The position numbers and the translations under genes were made by a program. The notes under the pieces were generated by a model. The model was not told where the DNA came from and searched no databases. It saw nothing but the letters and a program-made list of their open reading frames with translations. Of a stretch of DNA of 35,208 nucleotides, positions 1 through 8,993 are shown in pieces. This DNA is from Burkholderiaceae bacterium (GTDB lineage Bacteria; Pseudomonadota; Gammaproteobacteria; Burkholderiales; Burkholderiaceae_F), in NCBI GenBank assembly GCA_025055385.1, contig JANWXE010000167.1, forward strand, positions 1 through 35,208, given 5' to 3'. The first letter of the stretch is position 1, and each line of letters begins with the position of its first letter.

Positions 1-438
1 CGCCAGCGCGCCCGGCAGATGCTGGCCGAACAGCGCGTAGGCAAGGAACAGCGCGCAGATGATCGGCAGCGCAATGCCCATCACGCGCCGCGCCGCCTCG
101 AACACCAGCACGATCGTGACGGTGCCGACGATCCAGTCGCCCACGGTCAGCTCGCCGGCGCGTGCCACAAGCTCTGCCTCGAAGATCCAATGATAGAGAC
201 CAGCGGCGAAAGCGGCTGCTCCAAGCAACGCGCCTAGCCAGCGCCGACGCAGCGGCGGAAACAGCAAGAACGTCATCAGCAGCAGGAACCCGACATGGAT
301 CGCGCGCACGACCACGCTGGACAGCGGGCTGAAGGCGGCGGTCACAATCTGGAAGGCGGAAAACGCCACCGCCACGGCGAAGATGTGGCGCGGCAACGGC
401 CCCTGTGCGGGCGCCTGCAGGTCGTCGGCTGGAGACAT
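1..438 (-). CDS. TRAP transporter fused permease subunit, N-terminal part (runs off the left edge)
   Basis: Minus-strand translation from ATG at 438 is open to base 1: MSPADDLQAPAQGPLPRHIFAVAVAFSAFQIVTAAFSPLSSVVVRAIHVGFLLLMTFLLFPPLRRRWLGALLGAAAFAAGLYHWIFEAE... It is hydrophobic, has the TRAP fused-permease N-terminal pattern, and lies directly downstream of a TAXI receptor gene. Not in the ORF track because it has no stop inside the window. Confidence 0.85.
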   Translation of the reverse strand, partial: MSPADDLQAPAQGPLPRHIFAVAVAFSAFQIVTAAFSPLSSVVVRAIHVGFLLLMTFLLFPPLRRRWLGALLGAAAFAAGLYHWIFEAELVARAGELTVGDWIVGTVTIVLVFEAARRVMGIALPIICALFLAYALFGQHLPGALA

Positions 439-511
439 CGTCCGCTCCGAAAAAGCGATGGCACAGCGGCGCTGTGCCATCGCGTGGCGGCAAGCCGCGG
501 CGGCTGGCGGT

Positions 512-1477
512 TTACTTCAGCAGGCCTGCCTCGCGGAAATAGCGCTCGGCGCCCGGATGCAGCGGCACCGGCAGGTTCTGCGCCGCCGTTTCGCGCACGA
601 TGCCTTTGGCGGCGGCGTGCGCGGCGACGAGCTGATCGAGGTTGTCGAACAGGGACTTCGTCATCGTGTACACGACGTCAGCGGGTACGCCCTCGTGCGT
701 AACAAGGAAATTCTTAATCATCGCCGTCGGCACCGCGGTCTCCTGCCCGGTGTAGGTGTTGGCCGGAATCGTGCCAGGCTGGTAGGCCGGGTCGCCCACC
801 TTGGCGATGACCTCGGGCGGTATCGGCACGATCACGATCTTGACGGCCGTAGCTAGATCGCGGATCGAGGCTACACCCAAGCCGGCGGACTGCAGTGTCA
901 CGTCCAGCTGGCGGTTCTTGATAAGCTCGACCGATTCGCCGAAGGGCAGATATTCGACCTTGGCAAAGTCCTTGTACGTCAGGCCGGCCGCCTTCAAAAT
1001 CGCGCGGGCGTTTAGCTCGGTGCCGGAGCGCGCTGCTCCCACGGAAATGCGCTTGCCTTTTAGGTCTGCCAGCGTGCGGATGCCGGACTCAGCGCTTGCC
1101 ACGATCTGGATGTAGTTGTTGTAGATACCGGCTACGGTGCGCAGCCGCTTCAGCGGTGACTTGAAGCCTGCTTCCTCAACGCCGTTCCAGGCATCGGATA
1201 GCGCGTCACCGAGCGTGAAGGCGATCTCGCCACGCCCCTGCTGCAGCAGGTTCAAGTTCTCCACCGAGGCCTTGGTCGCCTGCACTTGGATCTTGGCATC
1301 CGGGATCGCCTTGCCGTAGATCTGGCTGAGCGCCACCCCGAGCGGGTAGTACACCCCGGCCTGACCCCCGGTCAGGATGTTGACGAACTTTTGCTGCGCC
1401 AGCGCCGGCCCAGTCAGTATCGCCAGTATCGTCGCCACGGCGGCGCTGCGCAGCGCCTGTGAAATCGTCTTACGCAT
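512..1477 (-). CDS. TAXI family TRAP transporter solute-binding protein
   Basis: Signal peptide (MRKTISQALRSAAVATILAILTGPALAQ) followed by KFVNILTGGQAGVYYPLGVALSQIYGK and GAARSGTELNARAIL, typical of TAXI receptors. Adjacent to a fused permease. Confidence 0.93.
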   Translation of the reverse strand: MRKTISQALRSAAVATILAILTGPALAQQKFVNILTGGQAGVYYPLGVALSQIYGKAIPDAKIQVQATKASVENLNLLQQGRGEIAFTLGDALSDAWNGVEEAGFKSPLKRLRTVAGIYNNYIQIVASAESGIRTLADLKGKRISVGAARSGTELNARAILKAAGLTYKDFAKVEYLPFGESVELIKNRQLDVTLQSAGLGVASIRDLATAVKIVIVPIPPEVIAKVGDPAYQPGTIPANTYTGQETAVPTAMIKNFLVTHEGVPADVVYTMTKSLFDNLDQLVAAHAAAKGIVRETAAQNLPVPLHPGAERYFREAGLLK

Positions 1478-1502
1478 GGGCGGGTTCCTTTCGGTGCAGT
1501 GG

Positions 1503-1865
1503 TCAGAACCGGATCCGTCCGGTCAGCATATCCTTGTACATCACCCAGTCGCCGAAAAAGCTAAACAGCGGCTGGCGGAATGAGGCCGGGCGGTTTTTTT
1601 CGAAGGCAAAGTGGCCGACCCATGCGAACCCATAGCCAGCCACGATGCCGGCGAGTAGCCACCATGGATTGCCGCTTGCGATCAACAGCGCTAGGCAAAC
1701 GAGCGCGAGCGTAGAGCCGAGGAAATGCAAGCGCCGGCAGATTGGATTGCGGTGTTCGCTCAAGTAAAAGGGGTAGAACTCGCGAAACGTTCTGTAGCGC
1801 GGCGGATTTGTCTCGATTGTGGTTTTGCTGTCCATCGGTTCCGTCTCCTCGTTGCGGTGGCGCAA
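1503..1865 (-). CDS. DUF962 / Mpo1-like membrane protein
   Basis: YRTFREFYPFYLSEHRNPICRRLHFLGSTL...GYGFAWVGHFAFEKNRPASFRQPLFSFFGDWVMYKDML matches the DUF962 pattern. The start may be the internal Met (MDSKTT). Confidence 0.9.
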   Translation of the reverse strand: MRHRNEETEPMDSKTTIETNPPRYRTFREFYPFYLSEHRNPICRRLHFLGSTLALVCLALLIASGNPWWLLAGIVAGYGFAWVGHFAFEKNRPASFRQPLFSFFGDWVMYKDMLTGRIRF

Positions 1866-1958
1866 ATCTACGCCGCAGACGGTGCGTGATTCAAGGGACG
1901 CCAGCAGTTGGCTGTCTGCCCACCCGACGGCGTTGTGCGCGCCTGTCCCTTGCCGTCC

Positions 1959-2798
1959 TCACTCAGCGCGATGTCGTAACGCCTTGCGCGCAAAAGTGTC
2001 CAACGCACGGCGCACACCCTCCGGGTTTTCGGCCATGAGGGCATGGCCGGTGTTAGGTAACGTCACCACGGTGGCGTCGCGGGCTGCCTCGATCAGGGGT
2101 TGGGCAAGCCTGGGCGGCGTCATGCTGTCAGAGGCCCCAAGCACAAACAGAGCCGGGCAGGCTAGCGCCCGCATCGCTTCCAGGCCGCCGGCGTAGGCGT
2201 GGCAGGCGCTGAAATCGTTGACTAGCACGTCACGGCCATGGATGGCTTCGGTCCGCTGCATCAGACGTAAGTTTTCCCAGAAGATCGAAAAGCCAGGGCC
2301 GGGGTTGCCCGGGCGGGCGGTGAAAGGCGCTAGCGCTGCGCTGTGCGACCAAACGTTGATCATCTGCATCGCACGGGCCGGGTCTTCGCGCGTGGCCGCC
2401 AGCAGCGCCTCGGAGACGCGCATCGGAAAGGCAGTGCCAAGCAGCGCGATGCCGGCGACGCGGTCGCGCAGCCGCTGCGCGGTCTCCAGCGCGATCAGTG
2501 ACCCCATGCTGTGACCGCCGACCACAAAGGCTGGCGTGCGCAGCGGCTGCAGGGCGGAGGCGATGCTGTCGGCCATCGCCTCCACGGTGGGCAACGGCGG
2601 GCCCTCGCTGCGGCCATGGCCGGGTAAGTCGAAGGCGAGCACCGCGTATCCGTGATGGGCGAGCCAACGGCTCTGCAGGGTCCAGACGCTATGGTCGCCC
2701 TGGGCACCGTGCAGCAGCACGATGGCGGGCAACTGCTCGTCAAACGTCCGTCCACCCGTGTAGGCAAACAGAGTGCGGTTGCCGGCGGCAAGTTTCAT
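1959..2798 (-). CDS. alpha/beta hydrolase
   Basis: VLLHGAQGDHSVW, FDLPGHGRSEG and GGHSMGSLIAL nucleophile elbow, with a C-terminal NTGHALMAENPEGV histidine motif. Overlaps metY by 4 bp (ATGA). Confidence 0.9.
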   Translation of the reverse strand: MKLAAGNRTLFAYTGGRTFDEQLPAIVLLHGAQGDHSVWTLQSRWLAHHGYAVLAFDLPGHGRSEGPPLPTVEAMADSIASALQPLRTPAFVVGGHSMGSLIALETAQRLRDRVAGIALLGTAFPMRVSEALLAATREDPARAMQMINVWSHSAALAPFTARPGNPGPGFSIFWENLRLMQRTEAIHGRDVLVNDFSACHAYAGGLEAMRALACPALFVLGASDSMTPPRLAQPLIEAARDATVVTLPNTGHALMAENPEGVRRALDTFARKALRHRAE

Positions 2799-4096
2799 GC
2801 GTCCACCTTGGATGCGGCTTTGAGCGCCCGCGCCAGGTCCTCGATTAGGTCGTCGGCATCTTCCAGCCCGATGGACAGCCGGATTGTGCCCTGCGTGATG
2901 CCGGCTGCCGCCAGTTCTGCATCGGGCACCCGGAAGTGGGTCGTCGAGGCCGGGTGGATCACCAGCGACTTGGCGTCGCCGACGTTGGCCAGGTGAGAAA
3001 ACACGCGCAGCGACTCGACGAACTTCGCACCGGCGGCGCGCGAGCCTTTCAGGTTGAAGCTGAACACCGCCCCGCAGCCTTTCGGCAGTAGGCGCTGCGC
3101 CACCGCATGGTCCGGATGCGTCGGCAGCTCAGGGTAGGCGACCGACTCCACCATCGGGTGGGTCGCCAGGAAGGCGACCACTTTGCGGGTGTTTTCGACA
3201 TGGCGTTGCATCCGCAGCGGCAGCGTCTCCAACCCCTGCAGCAGCAGGAAGGCCGTATGCGGGCTCATGCAGGCGCCGAAGTCGCGCAGCCCTTCGCGGC
3301 GCGCGCGCAGCAGAAACGGCGCGACCGTGCTTTCCTCCGCAAACACCATGCCATGAAAGCCCTCGTACGGTGCCGTCAGCACCTCGAACTTGCCGGACCT
3401 CTCCCAGTCGAAGCGGCCGCTGTCGACCAGCAGCCCCCCGATGGCCACACCATGGCCGCCAAGGAATTTGGTGGCTGAATGAAAGACAAGATCAGCGCCG
3501 AGGTTAAAAGGCTGCATCAGATAGGGCGTGGTAAAGGTCGAGTCGACCAGCAGCGGTAATCCGTGCGCGTGTGCGATCTCAGCGACCGCCGGTACGTCCA
3601 GAACGTCCAGGCCGGGGTTGCCGAGCGTTTCGCCAAAGAGCAGCCGCGTGTTCGACCGGATCGCCGCGCGCCAGGCGTCGAGGTCGCGCGGGTTAACGAA
3701 CGTGGTCTCGATGCCGAAGCGCTTCAGGGTATAGGCAAGCAGATTGTGCGATCCGCCGTATAGGGCGCGGCTGGCTACGATATGGGCGCCAGCGCCCATC
3801 AGCGTGGCGATCGCCAGATGCAGCGCGGCCTGTCCGCTGGCGGTAGCGATCGCACCCACGCCCTGTTCCAGGGCGGCGATGCGTTCCTCCAGCACCGCCA
3901 CCGTCGGGTTGGATATGCGCGAGTAGACGTGGCCGGCGCGCTCCATGTTGAACAGGGCGGCGGCATGTTCTGAATCCTCGAAGCAGAACGCGGCGGTCGC
4001 ATAAATGGGCACCGCGCGGGCGCCGGTAGCAGGGTCTGGCGGCTGCCCGGCATGAAGGGCAAGCGTGTCAAAAGCGGGCGGGCGGGGATCGGCCAT
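2795..4096 (-). CDS. metY: O-acetylhomoserine aminocarboxypropyltransferase (Cys/Met metabolism PLP enzyme)
   Basis: FDTLALHAGQPPDPATGARAVPIYATAAFCFEDSEHAAALF, PLP-lysine region VFHSATKFLGGHGVAIGG, and C-terminal VIHPASTTHFR. Start taken at MADPRPP; the ORF track begins three codons earlier. Confidence 0.9.
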   Translation of the reverse strand: MADPRPPAFDTLALHAGQPPDPATGARAVPIYATAAFCFEDSEHAAALFNMERAGHVYSRISNPTVAVLEERIAALEQGVGAIATASGQAALHLAIATLMGAGAHIVASRALYGGSHNLLAYTLKRFGIETTFVNPRDLDAWRAAIRSNTRLLFGETLGNPGLDVLDVPAVAEIAHAHGLPLLVDSTFTTPYLMQPFNLGADLVFHSATKFLGGHGVAIGGLLVDSGRFDWERSGKFEVLTAPYEGFHGMVFAEESTVAPFLLRARREGLRDFGACMSPHTAFLLLQGLETLPLRMQRHVENTRKVVAFLATHPMVESVAYPELPTHPDHAVAQRLLPKGCGAVFSFNLKGSRAAGAKFVESLRVFSHLANVGDAKSLVIHPASTTHFRVPDAELAAAGITQGTIRLSIGLEDADDLIEDLARALKAASKVDA

Positions 4097-4162
4097 CGGC
4101 GTCAAACATCATGAAAAAGGCTGCGCTTTCTGCGCCTGCGGCGGCACAGAGGCGGCGGCATA

Positions 4163-5134
4163 ATGCCATGCATGGATAACCGTTCGTCCGCGCGCGCGGA
4201 GCTGTATCCGGCAATCGAGCCATACGACGCCGGCATGTTGCCGCTTGACGACATCCATACGATGTACTGGGAGACGAGCGGCAACCCGCAGGGTGTGCCG
4301 GTCGTTTTCCTGCATGGGGGGCCCGGCGGTGGCTGCTCTCCAGAGCATCGCCGCTTCTTCGATCCGGCCTTCTTCCGCATCGTACTGTACGACCAGCGTG
4401 GGGCCGGTCATTCGACGCCCTTGGGCGAGGTGCGCAACAACACCACACAGCACCTGGTTGCGGATCTAGAGACGTTGCGTGAATATCTCGGCATCAGCCG
4501 TTGGTTGGTGTTTGGCGGCTCCTGGGGCAGTACGCTTGCGCTCGCCTATGGCCAAGCGCATCCGGACCGCTGTCTGGGGTTTGTGCTGCGTGGCATCTTT
4601 CTTGGGCGGCAAAGCGAGATCGACTGGTTCCTCGGCAGCCTGCGGCTGATCTTTCCAGAAGCGTGGCGTCGCTTCGTCGAGATGCTGCCGCGTGAAGAGC
4701 GCGACGACGTGCTGCGCGGCTATTTAAAACGGCTGTTTGATCCCGATCCGCGCGTGCATCTGCCGTATGCGCGCGCCTGGAGCGAATTTGAGGGTAGCTG
4801 CTCTACCTTGCTGCCGAACCCGGACCTGGTGCGGCATTTTGCGGAAGAGGCGCTCGGGCTAGCTCGGTTGGAGGCGCACTACTTTGCGCACCAGTGCTTC
4901 CTTGCGCCCAATCAGCTGCTTGCGAACCTTTACCGCATCCGCCATCTGCCGGCGTCAATTGTGCAAGCGCGCTACGACATGGTGTGTCCGATCGCTAGCG
5001 CCGACGAGCTGGCACGTGCCTGGCCAGACGCCCGCTATGTGATCGTGCCCGATGCCGGGCATTCGGTGTGGGAGCCGCCGGTGCGGGCGGCCGTGATGCG
5101 TGAGGTCGAACGTTTCAAACAACTGCTGGCCTAA
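4163..5134 (+). CDS. pip: proline iminopeptidase
   Basis: LYPAIEPYDAGMLPLDDIHTMYWETSGNPQGVPVVFLHGGPGGGCSPEHRRFFDPAFFRIVLYDQRGAGHSTP and FGGSWGSTLALAYGQAHPDR are characteristic. The real start may be the second Met at 4172. Confidence 0.94.
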   Translation: MPCMDNRSSARAELYPAIEPYDAGMLPLDDIHTMYWETSGNPQGVPVVFLHGGPGGGCSPEHRRFFDPAFFRIVLYDQRGAGHSTPLGEVRNNTTQHLVADLETLREYLGISRWLVFGGSWGSTLALAYGQAHPDRCLGFVLRGIFLGRQSEIDWFLGSLRLIFPEAWRRFVEMLPREERDDVLRGYLKRLFDPDPRVHLPYARAWSEFEGSCSTLLPNPDLVRHFAEEALGLARLEAHYFAHQCFLAPNQLLANLYRIRHLPASIVQARYDMVCPIASADELARAWPDARYVIVPDAGHSVWEPPVRAAVMREVERFKQLLA

Positions 5135-5920
5135 ATGCCGCGCTTTGCCGCTAACCTCAGCCTGATGTACCCGGAGCACGCGCTACTTGACCGCGTGGCC
5201 GCGGCAGCCAGCGACGGCTTCGCAGCCGTCGAGGTGCAGGCCCCCTATGCGGTGCCGGCGGCTGAGCTGCGCGCGGCATTGGCCGACGCCCGCGTGCAGC
5301 TAGTTTTGATGAACGCGCCGCAGGGCGATGATGAGGCAGGCGAGCGGGGCCTGGCCGCGCTGCCAGGTCGGGAACGCGACTTCGAAGCGGCAGTTGCGCA
5401 GGCGCTTGATTATGCGCGTGTGGTGGGCGCCCCGCGCGTGCACGTGCTGGCGGGCATCCCGGGGGTGCTGCCGGCTGCGGAATGCGAGCGCGTCTACCGG
5501 CGCAACCTGGCGCACGCCTGCGACGTCTTCGCGCCCCATGGTATCGAGGTGATGATCGAGCCGATTAACACGCGCGACATGCCCGGGTACTTTCTGCACT
5601 GCCTGCAGCATGCCGTGCGCACGATCGAGGCGGTGGCCCGTCCGAATTTGCGGCTGCAGTTCGACTGCTATCACGTGCAAATCATGGAGGGTGACTTGAC
5701 GCGCCGGTTGCGAGAGCACTTCAGTCTGATCGGGCATGTGCAGATTGCTGGCGTACCTCAACGTCACGAGCCGGACCTCGGGGAGGTGCATTACCCGTTT
5801 ATCTTCGCGCAGCTGGATGCGCTCGGCTACCGCGGCTGGGTGGGGTGCGAATACCGACCCGCCGCCGGCAGCCGTCCGGGCGGAACCCGGATGGGCTTGT
5901 CATGGCTGCGGCGCCTTTGA
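5135..5920 (+). CDS. hyi: hydroxypyruvate isomerase-family TIM-barrel protein
   Basis: MPRFAANLSLMYPEHALLDRVAAAASDGFAAVEVQAPYAVPAAEL, EPINTRDMPGYFLH and LQFDCYHVQIMEGDL motifs. ATG directly follows the pip stop codon. Confidence 0.88.
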   Translation: MPRFAANLSLMYPEHALLDRVAAAASDGFAAVEVQAPYAVPAAELRAALADARVQLVLMNAPQGDDEAGERGLAALPGRERDFEAAVAQALDYARVVGAPRVHVLAGIPGVLPAAECERVYRRNLAHACDVFAPHGIEVMIEPINTRDMPGYFLHCLQHAVRTIEAVARPNLRLQFDCYHVQIMEGDLTRRLREHFSLIGHVQIAGVPQRHEPDLGEVHYPFIFAQLDALGYRGWVGCEYRPAAGSRPGGTRMGLSWLRRL

Positions 5921-5983
5921 GGCGCGGTTCCGCGTGCACGTAGCTTGGGCTAGCATGGCTGCTAAACATTCGAGGAGACAGCC

Positions 5984-6436
5984 ATGAAAGTCAGCGACAT
6001 CCTGCGCGTCAAGGGCAATGCCCTGTTTACTGTCACGCCAGAGAACACGCTGTGGCTGGCGGTGCAGAGCATGGCTGAAAACGACATCGGCTCGGTGGTC
6101 GTAATGGAACACGGGGCGCTGGTCGGCATGCTGACATTTCGCGAAGTGATTAAGACCTTGTACCGCAATCAAGGCCAGCTGGGCGACCAGAAGGTGCGCG
6201 ACGTGATGAATCCCTCGCCGCTGACCGTGTCGCCGCAGACCGACGTCAACGAGGTGCGGCGCCTGATGCTGGAAAGCCACGTGCGCTATGTGCCGGTGAT
6301 GGATGGCCGCACATTGATCGGCGTCATTTCTTTTTACGACGTCGCAAAGGCGGTGCTCGAAGAGCAGAGTTTTGAGAACCGCATGCTAAAAGCGTATATC
6401 CGTGATTGGCCGGAACAAGAATCGATGAGCGGGTGA
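5984..6436 (+). CDS. CBS domain-containing protein (two CBS repeats)
   Basis: VSDILRVKGNALFTVTPENTLWLAVQSMAENDIGSVVVMEHGALVGMLTFREV and VRDVMNPSPLTVSPQTDVNEVRRLMLESHVRYVPVMDGRTLIGVISFYDV. Good GGAG ribosome-binding site upstream. Confidence 0.92.
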   Translation: MKVSDILRVKGNALFTVTPENTLWLAVQSMAENDIGSVVVMEHGALVGMLTFREVIKTLYRNQGQLGDQKVRDVMNPSPLTVSPQTDVNEVRRLMLESHVRYVPVMDGRTLIGVISFYDVAKAVLEEQSFENRMLKAYIRDWPEQESMSG

Positions 6437-7111
6437 GGCTCGCTGTTGGCGAATCTAGGGTGGCGGCCGTCAGAGCCCCGTATGACAGCACCATCGCGCA
6501 GCAACGGCCGCCTCGCGGATGGATCAGTAGCGTGCAGCCGAAGTGCGGTATGGCGAGCGAACGGCTGCCGCGGAGTGCGACGGCCGCGTCCTACCGATTG
6601 TGCGTGCGACAGGCTGTGTCGGGTTGCGCAGTGGATTTCTTGGTCCGCCTGTTGACCACAACAGCAGCTGGTTGCTGTCACCGAGGGCCGACGGGCGCGC
6701 GCACGGTGGCGAACAGGTCCGATTGTCAGACGCTATCCGGTTCCGTCGCAGGTGCAAACTGGGCGCGCTGCTGCGGCTGCTGATGCGCCGCGTCAACCGC
6801 ATTCATCGAAGACTTGACGCGGCAGCAGGGCCTGGTTCCTGGCCGGCGCGAAAAGGCCGCAGGAAGCGCCACTGAATCCGTGAGCCGGCGTGTCGATGGG
6901 GTGTGCCGCGCGGTTGGTCAGAGCAGGCCGAGGACCCGTGCAGTCGCGGATAAAGCAAGGCGGCCGGTTGACGCATTTGCACCTGCCGGCATTTGCTGCA
7001 GCGCGCGCTGGCAGCGCGCACGGGGCTGCGCCCGCCTGAGGCGACGCGATTTGCTGTCGGCACTTATCGGCGCGTGCGCACCCGGCCGCTGCATGTGCCC
7101 GGCGTTGTGCG

Positions 7112-7827
7112 ATGCGGCTGCCGCTGTCGCTGGCGCGGCATGAGCTCGTGCAAGCAGCCTGGGAAGGGCTGGATCGCGCACGCGTATGGGACGTGCAGGT
7201 GCACTTTTAATCGGCGCCGGCCATTGCGGCAGCGGGGCCTACGTGGATCCGCGCACAGAAACCTGGGGGCAGCCGGTCGAGCGCATTCGGCTCAAGCCGG
7301 TTTACGCGCAGCTAGCGCGACGCCGTTTGCCGTTAATTGTCCATTGCGGACGGCAGGCGGCAGCCCCGGCGCGCAACAAGTGACGTTCAACAACCCGCTG
7401 CGCCTGCGGAGAGCGCTGGACGCGGGCGGCGAAAAGGAGACCCTTCGGTGTCGAGCCTTGCCCTGTTGCGGCGCCTCCTGGAGGACCGCCGCTACGAAAA
7501 GCTGGTGTTGGTCGGCCTCGCTGCGGTGTTCCAGCGCAACCGCACTTTGGCGGTGCAGCGCGAGCTCCTGCATCGCACGGACTGGGTTACGCGCCTGCTG
7601 CACGGCTCGGAGTTCCCGCGCTGCCTGGTATGCCGTTTATCTATGCCCTGGACCGCTTCGTCCACGTCGGTTGGCTGACTGAGCGCGACGCGAACGTGTT
7701 GAACGTAATCCGCGCCTGCCATCCGCTACTGTTTGCGTTGGTGCTGAAGCGAACGCTGCGCAACGGCCCGCATCGGCTCAGCGACGCCGTTTTTAATACC
7801 CCCGCGATTTTCTTCGCCGCCGCCTGA
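7112..7827 (+). pseudogene. decayed amidohydrolase / metal-dependent hydrolase
   Basis: Fragments in three frames read as one protein: RHELVQAAWEGLDRARVWDVQVHF* (7112-7210), LIGAGHCGSGAYVDPRTETWGQPVE...LPLIVHCG (frame of 7186), TFNNPLRLRRALDAGG (frame of 6993), SLALLRRLLEDRRYEKLVLVGLAAVFQRNRTLAVQRELLHRTDWVTRLLHGSEFP (frame of 7448), LPGMPFIYALDRFVHVGWLTERDANVLNVIRACHPLLFALVLKRTLRNGPHRLSDAVFNTPAIFF (frame of 7621, stop at 7827). Segments between the conserved blocks appear to be missing. Confidence 0.8.
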
Positions 7828-7867
7828 ACGCAACCGGCGCGATGGCCGCGCTTAGAATCGTCCACCT

Positions 7868-8983
7868 ATGTCCGGCTCCATTTTTGGACGCTTTTTTCGC
7901 GTCAGTAATTTCGGCGAGTCGCACGGCCCGGCGATCGGTTGCGTGATCGACGGCTGCCCCCCCGGCTTGCCGCTGAGCGCAGAAGACCTACAGCGCGATC
8001 TGGACCGACGCCGGCCGGGCACCTCGCGCCACGTCACCCAGCGTCGCGAACCGGACCGCGTGGAAATTCTCTCTGGCATCTACGAGGGCGTCACCACCGG
8101 GGCGCCGATCGCGCTGCTGATCCGCAACGAGGACGCGCGCAGCCGGGATTATGAAGCGCTGCTCGACACCTTCCGGCCCGGGCACGCGGACTATACCTAC
8201 TGGCGCAAGTATGGCGTGCGCGATCCGCGCGGTGGTGGGCGTGCCTCGGCGCGGCTGACGGCACCAATGGTCGCCGCCGGCGCCGTGGCTAAGAAGTGGC
8301 TGCGGGCGCGCTTTGGCACCGAGGTGCGTGGCCACCTGGCGCAGTTAGGCGAAATCGAGATTCCGTTCGTGGATTGGGAGCAGGTGGACACCAATGCGTT
8401 CTTTGCGCCTAACGCGCAGATCGTGCCGCAGCTGGAACAATACATGGACGCGTTGCGTCGCCGTGGCGACTCCTGCGGTGCGCGTGTGCGGGTGGTGGCT
8501 ACTGGTGTGCCGGCAGGCCTGGGTGAGCCTCTTTATGACAAGCTTGACGCGATGATTGCCTACGCCATGATGGGTATCAACGCCGTCAAGGGCGTCGAGA
8601 TCGGCGCCGGATTCCGGTGCGTTGCGCAGAAGGGCTCGGAGCACGGCGACGAGCTGACACCGCAAGGCTTCGCGAGCAATCATGCGGGCGGCATCCTAGG
8701 GGGCATTTCCACCGGTCAGGACATCGAAGTGGCGATCGCCCTGAAACCGACCTCAAGCATCCGCATACCGCGCCGCTCGATCGACCGCAGCAATCGACCG
8801 GTGATGGTCTCTACCGAGGGTCGGCATGACCCGTGCGTTGGCATTCGTGCCACCCCAATTGCGGAGGCGATGCTTGCTCTTGTGTTGATCGATGCGGCGC
8901 TGGCAGACCGAGCCTACAACGCCGATGTGCGCCATGCCGTGCCGCCGATTGCGGGGCCGGACCGGAACGCCGCATCGCTGTGA
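7868..8983 (+). CDS. aroC: chorismate synthase
   Basis: [75 protein letters not shown] and [15 protein letters not shown] are family signatures. Confidence 0.98.
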   Translation: MSGSIFGRFFRVSNFGESHGPAIGCVIDGCPPGLPLSAEDLQRDLDRRRPGTSRHVTQRREPDRVEILSGIYEGVTTGAPIALLIRNEDARSRDYEALLDTFRPGHADYTYWRKYGVRDPRGGGRASARLTAPMVAAGAVAKKWLRARFGTEVRGHLAQLGEIEIPFVDWEQVDTNAFFAPNAQIVPQLEQYMDALRRRGDSCGARVRVVATGVPAGLGEPLYDKLDAMIAYAMMGINAVKGVEIGAGFRCVAQKGSEHGDELTPQGFASNHAGGILGGISTGQDIEVAIALKPTSSIRIPRRSIDRSNRPVMVSTEGRHDPCVGIRATPIAEAMLALVLIDAALADRAYNADVRHAVPPIAGPDRNAASL

Positions 8984-8993
8984 CCGCGCCTGC

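Noticed and set aside
512-1477. Multiple plus-strand ORFs (383-856, 801-1115, 1137-1319) opposite the TAXI gene
   Set aside because: Antisense ORFs in GC-rich coding DNA; no recognisable domains, and the minus-strand TAXI protein explains the region.
7003-7019. GCGCGCTGgCAGCGCGC inverted repeat in the decayed region
   Set aside because: Such short GC dyads are expected in high-GC DNA and there is no T-run or conserved context.
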